Of a stretch of DNA of 64,000 nucleotides, positions 59,448-64,000 are shown piece after piece. The notes under the pieces are model-generated. The model searched no databases, was not told where the DNA came from, and saw only the letters and a program-made list of their open reading frames with translations. The stretch comes from Asticcacaulis currens (GTDB lineage Bacteria; Pseudomonadota; Alphaproteobacteria; Caulobacterales; Caulobacteraceae): positions 124,001 through 188,000 of the forward strand of contig NZ_JAQQKW010000004.1 of NCBI RefSeq assembly GCF_028550395.1. Direction: 5' to 3'. Every line of letters starts with the position of its first letter. The first letter of the stretch is position 1. Made by a program: the position numbers and the translations under genes.

Positions 59448-62125
59448 TGCGCAGCGCCATAAAGGGAACGGATGGTCAGCGCCCGGCGAAGTTGCGCCTC
59501 GGAAGCTGAGGTTTTGAGATCGAGGCTGACGGTCTCACCCGGCATCAGGTCAAAGGCATTGTCGGACAGGCTCACCTCAGGCGCGTCCGTATCGACCCAG
59601 ACCTGCCGCGCCAGCGTGCGCGCCGACAAGGTGAGGCGATAACCGTCCGTCGTGCGGGTCAGGCGCGACCTGATCTTCGGATCGCGGAGCGCCAGCGCCT
59701 TGGAGGCGACGAAATAGCTCTGATGCCGCGAGAGAACCTGATCGTTTTCCAGTAGCTCGACACTGACCACGGTCGATTTGGGATCAGCGCCTTTCAGCAG
59801 GTCGGCATCGCTGATCCGCATAATGACCTGTGCACTGAGTGGGGCGGCGTTGAGGTCCTGCGTCCATTGCGACAACAGCTTGCCGTCCAGGGTCATCACC
59901 TTAAGCCGCCAGTGCAGACGCGCCTCGCTCTGACGATCGGAAACAACCGACAGCTCGGTCACGCCGTCACGGCGCAGCAGCGATACGGAGACCGGGGCAT
60001 AGAAGCGACGCGCCGAATAGTGCAGCGCCTTCCAGCGGCCATAATAATCGACGCTCGACCACGAGGCCACCGGCCACACGTCGTTCAGTTGCCAGTAGAG
60101 ACCGCCCATATTTTGCGGGCGTGAGGCGCGCAGATGCCGCGCCGCCAGCTCGATACCTTCGGCCTGCATCACCTGCGACAGATAGACGAAGTCCTCAAAG
60201 CGCCTGGGCTGACCGTAATTATTGTTGATATACATCAGAAGGCGCTGATTGCCGCGGCCCTTATCGAACTTCTGGTGGGCGATCATCACCGGGGCATCAA
60301 TGGCCATATCCTTCGGGCCGGCAAAGGTCTTGATCGTCGCCATGACCGGGAAGGATTGCAGCCCGTATTCCGACATGAAGCGCGGCGTCACCGTCAGATA
60401 GGTCTCTACCGGCTGCTTGCCGCCCCAGACCGTCCAGTAGTGGCGGTCCCCGTCGCGGTCACCATCCGACGGACCATCATAGTCGGCCGTCGGGGAACCC
60501 GGCCAGTAAGGCGTGCCCGGTGAATACTTATCGACCGCGCCGCGCAGCACCTGATCGAACAGACGCACCAATCCAGTATGGATACGCTCGGCCTCCTTGC
60601 GGCCGACCTTGTCCTTCAGCGCCTGACTGTCGCCCCAGTTATCCCAGTTGACCTGCACCTCATTATTGCCGCCCCAGATGACAACGGAGGGGTGGTGGCG
60701 CAGGCGACGCACCTGATCATAGGCCTCCTGACGCACGTTTTCGCGGTAGGCTTCGTCGTATGGCGGGATGGAGCCGCCGAACATGAAGTCCTGCCACAGC
60801 ATCAGGCCGTGGGCGTCGGCCCAGTCGTAGAAGCCGTCGTCGAAATAGTGCCCCCCACCCCACAGACGCAGCATATTCATATTGGCGTCGATGGCGGTTT
60901 TCAGGATACGATCCCGATAGGCATCGGAGACGCGCGGCGGCATCATGTCGAGCGGGATCATGTTGGCGCCCTTCATATAGATCGGCACGCCATTGATCAG
61001 TATCTCGAAGCTGCGCCCCCACTCATCCTTCTGACGACGGATTTCCGAGGTGCGCAGACCGATGCGCTGCACGCGCTCGCCCATCACCACGCCGTCGCTC
61101 AGAACACGCGCACGGACGGTGTAGCGATCCGGCCGACCATAGCCCACCGGCCACCAGCGTTTGGGATGGTCGATGCGCACCGGCAGGCTGAGACTGTTGC
61201 TGCCGGCATAAAGGGGAAGGGTTTGCGTCTGGGTCTGCGACTTGCCGTCCGGATCGGTAACGGTAACCTCCAACGTGGCGTTGCGCACGGCATCGGAGAC
61301 GATCTCGAACCGCGCCTCAAGGGCCGCCACCTGATCATCGAGGTGCTGTTGCTGCGCAAAGAAATCCAACAGGCGCACGCCGTCATAAATGTCCAGCCGC
61401 ACCGGTCGCCACGGCCCCAGCGTCACGAGGCGCGGGCCCCAGTCCCAGCCGTACTGATACCCCGCTTTGCGCACATAGGCCGAACTGTTCTGCCCCAGCG
61501 GCTCATCGCCAAACGCCGAGTCATAGGCCCCCGGCTGGTAATAGCTGAGCCCCTGCATAAAGGGCCGCATTTTATTGATCGGTGAGGCAAAGCGGATATG
61601 CAGGCGATTGGCCCCGCCCACCACCATGTCCTTAACCGGCACACGCCAGCTACGGAACATATTGTCTGCCGAAAGCAAGACCCTACCGTTCAGCGTCACC
61701 TCGGCAAACGTATCCAGCCCGTCGAACACAAGGTCGACATGCCCGCGCTTCAGCGTCGCCTCATCGAGCGTAAATGACGTTTCGTATTCCCAGTCCGACA
61801 GGCCGACCCACTGCGCCGCCGCCTCGTTCAGGCCGACATAGGGGTCTTTGAGCTTGCCCAACGCGATCAGGTCGCTCTGTACCGTGCCCGGCACCGTTGC
61901 CGTCATCCACTCGGCGACTTCGGGATGCGCCGCGCGATTGGGATCGCCCTCAGCGATGCGAAAACGCCAGCCCTCCGTCAGGGTCCGCGTCTCAGACCCT
62001 TTCACGGTTTCCGCCCACACCGGCACGCTCGTCAGGGAAAGGGCCACAATCAGCCAGAGACAAAAAGTGATCAGCCCGTCCATCCCGCCGGCCCCACGCC
62101 CCTTCGAAATCACTGTCCGATGCAC
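59444..62125 (-). CDS. GH2 beta-mannosidase-like enzyme
   Basis: This 893-residue exported protein has GH2 sugar-binding, immunoglobulin-like and barrel domains. The acid/base is Glu489 in 'VIWGGNNEVQVNWDNW' and the nucleophile is Glu586 in 'RFMSEYGLQSFPV'. 'LRLWGGGHYFDDGFY' and 'GGLYWQLNDVWPVASWSS' are typical of beta-mannosidases rather than beta-galactosidases. It should remove the core beta-1,4-mannose after alpha-mannose has gone. The GTG at 62125 has a good ribosome binding site (GGGAGAA); ATG 62083 is an alternative. It is the first gene of the operon. Confidence 0.9.
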   Translation of the reverse strand: MHRTVISKGRGAGGMDGLITFCLWLIVALSLTSVPVWAETVKGSETRTLTEGWRFRIAEGDPNRAAHPEVAEWMTATVPGTVQSDLIALGKLKDPYVGLNEAAAQWVGLSDWEYETSFTLDEATLKRGHVDLVFDGLDTFAEVTLNGRVLLSADNMFRSWRVPVKDMVVGGANRLHIRFASPINKMRPFMQGLSYYQPGAYDSAFGDEPLGQNSSAYVRKAGYQYGWDWGPRLVTLGPWRPVRLDIYDGVRLLDFFAQQQHLDDQVAALEARFEIVSDAVRNATLEVTVTDPDGKSQTQTQTLPLYAGSNSLSLPVRIDHPKRWWPVGYGRPDRYTVRARVLSDGVVMGERVQRIGLRTSEIRRQKDEWGRSFEILINGVPIYMKGANMIPLDMMPPRVSDAYRDRILKTAIDANMNMLRLWGGGHYFDDGFYDWADAHGLMLWQDFMFGGSIPPYDEAYRENVRQEAYDQVRRLRHHPSVVIWGGNNEVQVNWDNWGDSQALKDKVGRKEAERIHTGLVRLFDQVLRGAVDKYSPGTPYWPGSPTADYDGPSDGDRDGDRHYWTVWGGKQPVETYLTVTPRFMSEYGLQSFPVMATIKTFAGPKDMAIDAPVMIAHQKFDKGRGNQRLLMYINNNYGQPRRFEDFVYLSQVMQAEGIELAARHLRASRPQNMGGLYWQLNDVWPVASWSSVDYYGRWKALHYSARRFYAPVSVSLLRRDGVTELSVVSDRQSEARLHWRLKVMTLDGKLLSQWTQDLNAAPLSAQVIMRISDADLLKGADPKSTVVSVELLENDQVLSRHQSYFVASKALALRDPKIRSRLTRTTDGYRLTLSARTLARQVWVDTDAPEVSLSDNAFDLMPGETVSLDLKTSASEAQLRRALTIRSLYGAAQ

Positions 62126-62270
62126 GAATGGTTCTCCCTGGCTTTGCAGAGCCCTCAGGCCACCCGCCCCGCAAGAGGCGCCTCAAATTAATAGCAATTC
62201 AAAAAATTCAATCAACTAAAATAAGTTTTTGCAAACGATTTTAATTCGAAAATTTTAATCAGTTAAAAGC
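62126..62270. promoter_or_regulatory. Promoter region of the glycosidase operon
   Basis: This short AT-rich stretch (for example TTTTAATTCGAAAATTTTAA around 62239-62258) precedes the GH2 start and follows the receptor gene's terminator. It must carry the operon promoter. No clear operator is recognised. Confidence 0.45.
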
Positions 62271-62303
62271 AAAAAGGGCCCGCGCCTCAGTTGAGGGCGG
62301 GCC
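62271..62303 (-). terminator. Rho-independent terminator after the TonB-dependent receptor
   Basis: On the minus strand GGCCCGC pairs with GCGGGCC, followed by CTTTTTGC (plus coordinates 62271-62303). It separates the receptor transcript from the GH operon. Confidence 0.8.
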
Positions 62304-62368
62304 AGTTTGCACCACTAATACATACAGAACGCTTTAAATATTCATATTAGAAACATGAATACATTGTA

Positions 62369-64000
62369 TTACATTTTCAGATTCACGCCGACGAAGAAGC
62401 GGCGGCCGTTCTTGTAGAAGGCGGTCGGCGCGTCTGCGAACGAGCTGAACGAGTAGTACATCTCGTCGAGCAGGTTCTGACCGTTGGCATAGACCGAAAT
62501 CTTGTCATTGACCTTATAGGTGGCTGACAGATCGACCTGCTTGTAGGAATCGGTGAAGTCCTTCGAGTTACGACGACCGATGCCCGTGAAGTATTGCGAG
62601 CGGTAGTTGTAGCTCAGGCGAACCTGCCAGGGGCCTTCTTCGTAGTAGGGGATGACGCTGATGGTATCACGCGACAGGTACGGCATGTTGTAGGCCGTCG
62701 TGCCCGTGTCGGCATCGGCGAAGGTGTAGTTCGCGATGATACCGAAGCCGTAGGCGATATCCTTTTGCCCTTGCAGCGCAAAGCCGGTGACAGAGGCGTT
62801 CTGGGCATTAAAGGGCGACGAGAAGGAGTAGGTCGCGTTGGCATTGGTCAGCTTGTTGAAGAAGACTTTTTCCTGCGTGTCGTTGACAACGTAGGAGCTG
62901 ATCTTGCGGTGGAAGAGTTCCGCCGCCAGAAGGCCGGTCTTGTCGAAGTACCATTCCACCGACGCTTCGAAGTTGGTCGATTCATAAGGCTTCAGGTTGG
63001 CGTTACCGCCACCGCCGGTCAGCTGACGGTCGTTCAATTCCACAGTGCCGGCCAGTTGGCTGTAGCGCGGACGGGCGATCACCTGCGCCGCACCGACCTT
63101 GATCAGGACATCATCGGCGGCTTCATAAACAACGTTGATGTTCGGCAGCAGCTTGGTTTCTTTCTGAGTGACGCTCTTGGGCGTATAGGTCGTACCGCCG
63201 TCTGAGGTTTCCCAGTAGTTCGACTGGTCTTCGGTCGAAACCAGTCGCGCACCGACGTTACCGCGCCACTTGTCGTGACGGAAGTTGCCTTGCAGGTAAC
63301 CTGCCGCGATGTTTTCCTTCACGGTGAATTCCATGCCGTACTTCGGCCCGTTATAGCGGGTGATGCTGGCATTGATGACACCGAAGATGCCGTCACGCGT
63401 CAGGCCCAGATACTGCATGGCGTTGCCGCTGCCGCCCATATCAGCCCACAGGCCGTCCGGAGTCAGTTGCGAAGCGAAGTCACTGAGGTAGAGCGTCTTG
63501 TTGGCGAAGTAGTCCCAGCCTTCGGCATCCAGCGAGTTCTCGTGCTTGGTCAGCTTGGCGCCGAACAGAACGGTCTCAAAGAAACCGTCCAGATTGCGGC
63601 GGAAGTCGATCTGACCGTAGGTTTCCTTGTCCGTGGTGCGGCTGCGTTCCATGCCGCCCATCTGGACGTAGTTGCCGGTCACGCCGTTGATCGTGCTGGT
63701 CGAAGACGACGGCGAACGGAAGAACGACTTGGGCGTCGTGGGCGAGGTATCGTAGTTGATATAAGTGCTGTTGGCCGTAAAACCGAACTGGAAGCCCGAG
63801 TTCAGGTCGAAGCTGATCATGCGCTCCGGCTCTTTACCGCCGGTCGCCTGCGTCCAGCCGACATTACCGGATACCTTCCAGTCACCGGCATTCCACTTAC
63901 CGGCCAGGTTGACGCTGTCCGTCTTGACCACCGTGGTGCGCAGGATGGCGTCATACTGCGTCAGGGTGCCGGTGCCAGGGGCCTTGGCGGGCACATAAGC
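62369..64000 (-). CDS. TonB-dependent receptor, C-terminal part
   Basis: The gene runs off the right edge of the window; 543 residues of the C-terminal barrel are seen. Aromatic-rich strands alternate with loops. The protein ends in 'NGRRFFVGVNLKM', and the plug and TonB box lie beyond the edge. In alphaproteobacteria such receptors import oligosaccharides through the outer membrane using TonB energy. Its position upstream of the glycosidase operon makes N-glycan fragments the likely cargo. The motif 'YKVNDKISVYANGQNLLDEM' is typical of the last strands. Confidence 0.9.
   Translation of the reverse strand, partial: AYVPAKAPGTGTLTQYDAILRTTVVKTDSVNLAGKWNAGDWKVSGNVGWTQATGGKEPERMISFDLNSGFQFGFTANSTYINYDTSPTTPKSFFRSPSSSTSTINGVTGNYVQMGGMERSRTTDKETYGQIDFRRNLDGFFETVLFGAKLTKHENSLDAEGWDYFANKTLYLSDFASQLTPDGLWADMGGSGNAMQYLGLTRDGIFGVINASITRYNGPKYGMEFTVKENIAAGYLQGNFRHDKWRGNVGARLVSTEDQSNYWETSDGGTTYTPKSVTQKETKLLPNINVVYEAADDVLIKVGAAQVIARPRYSQLAGTVELNDRQLTGGGGNANLKPYESTNFEASVEWYFDKTGLLAAELFHRKISSYVVNDTQEKVFFNKLTNANATYSFSSPFNAQNASVTGFALQGQKDIAYGFGIIANYTFADADTGTTAYNMPYLSRDTISVIPYYEEGPWQVRLSYNYRSQYFTGIGRRNSKDFTDSYKQVDLSATYKVNDKISVYANGQNLLDEMYYSFSSFADAPTAFYKNGRRFFVGVNLKM

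Overview
The window looks like a Caulobacteraceae-type alphaproteobacterium, perhaps Asticcacaulis. This is inferred from the many Sec/Tat-exported glycoside hydrolases beside a TonB-dependent receptor, the exported M16 and M1 peptidases, and moderately GC-rich coding DNA. No rRNA, confident tRNA or CRISPR array is visible.

Region 1 (1-19.1 kb) holds small regulatory and detoxification genes in short divergent units. These are an ArsR/SRPBCC/GNAT operon, a DUF899 and a DUF1737 gene, a broken MFS pump, alpha/beta hydrolases, a GFA-like protein, intact MFS transporters, two integral membrane proteins, a LytS/LytTR-type two-component pair, an oxidoreductase/amidohydrolase pair, an FMN reductase with a CGNR regulator, a TetR gene divergent from VOC and cupin genes, and a DUF1348 gene. 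A 24-codon ORF with an excellent ribosome binding site lies at 5934-6008.

Region 2 (19.1-21.6 kb) is a scrap yard. A truncated TetR gene, a 56-bp IS21-like terminal scar, and fragments of dnaE2 and of an SRAP/YedK gene are followed by a HigA-like antitoxin, a membrane protein, an XRE repressor and a divergent Ner-like regulator.

Region 3 (21,681-28,857) is read as a very small GInt-type genomic island. Three overlapping tyrosine recombinase genes and a small fourth gene (ginABCD) are followed by a tiny cargo and an AT-rich 3' end. The 3' end is present twice as a diverged direct repeat of about 280 bp. Imperfect direct repeats that look like attL and attR flank the island. A vapBC pair follows.

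Region 4 (29.7-43.5 kb) is mostly housekeeping-like: a secreted low-complexity protein, M16 peptidase, DEDDh exonuclease, M1 aminopeptidase, FAD oxidoreductase and small proteins, with several empty intergenic stretches.

Region 5 (43.5-64 kb) is a carbohydrate locus. It has GH84, a GntR/UTRA regulator and GH29, then a tight minus-strand set: GH2, GH3 with PA14, GH35, GH125, GH92 and an unclassified exported GH-like protein, with a TonB-dependent receptor gene upstream. The activities match stepwise removal of fucose, galactose, GlcNAc, alpha-mannose and the core beta-mannose, so the locus is inferred to digest N-glycans taken up by the receptor.
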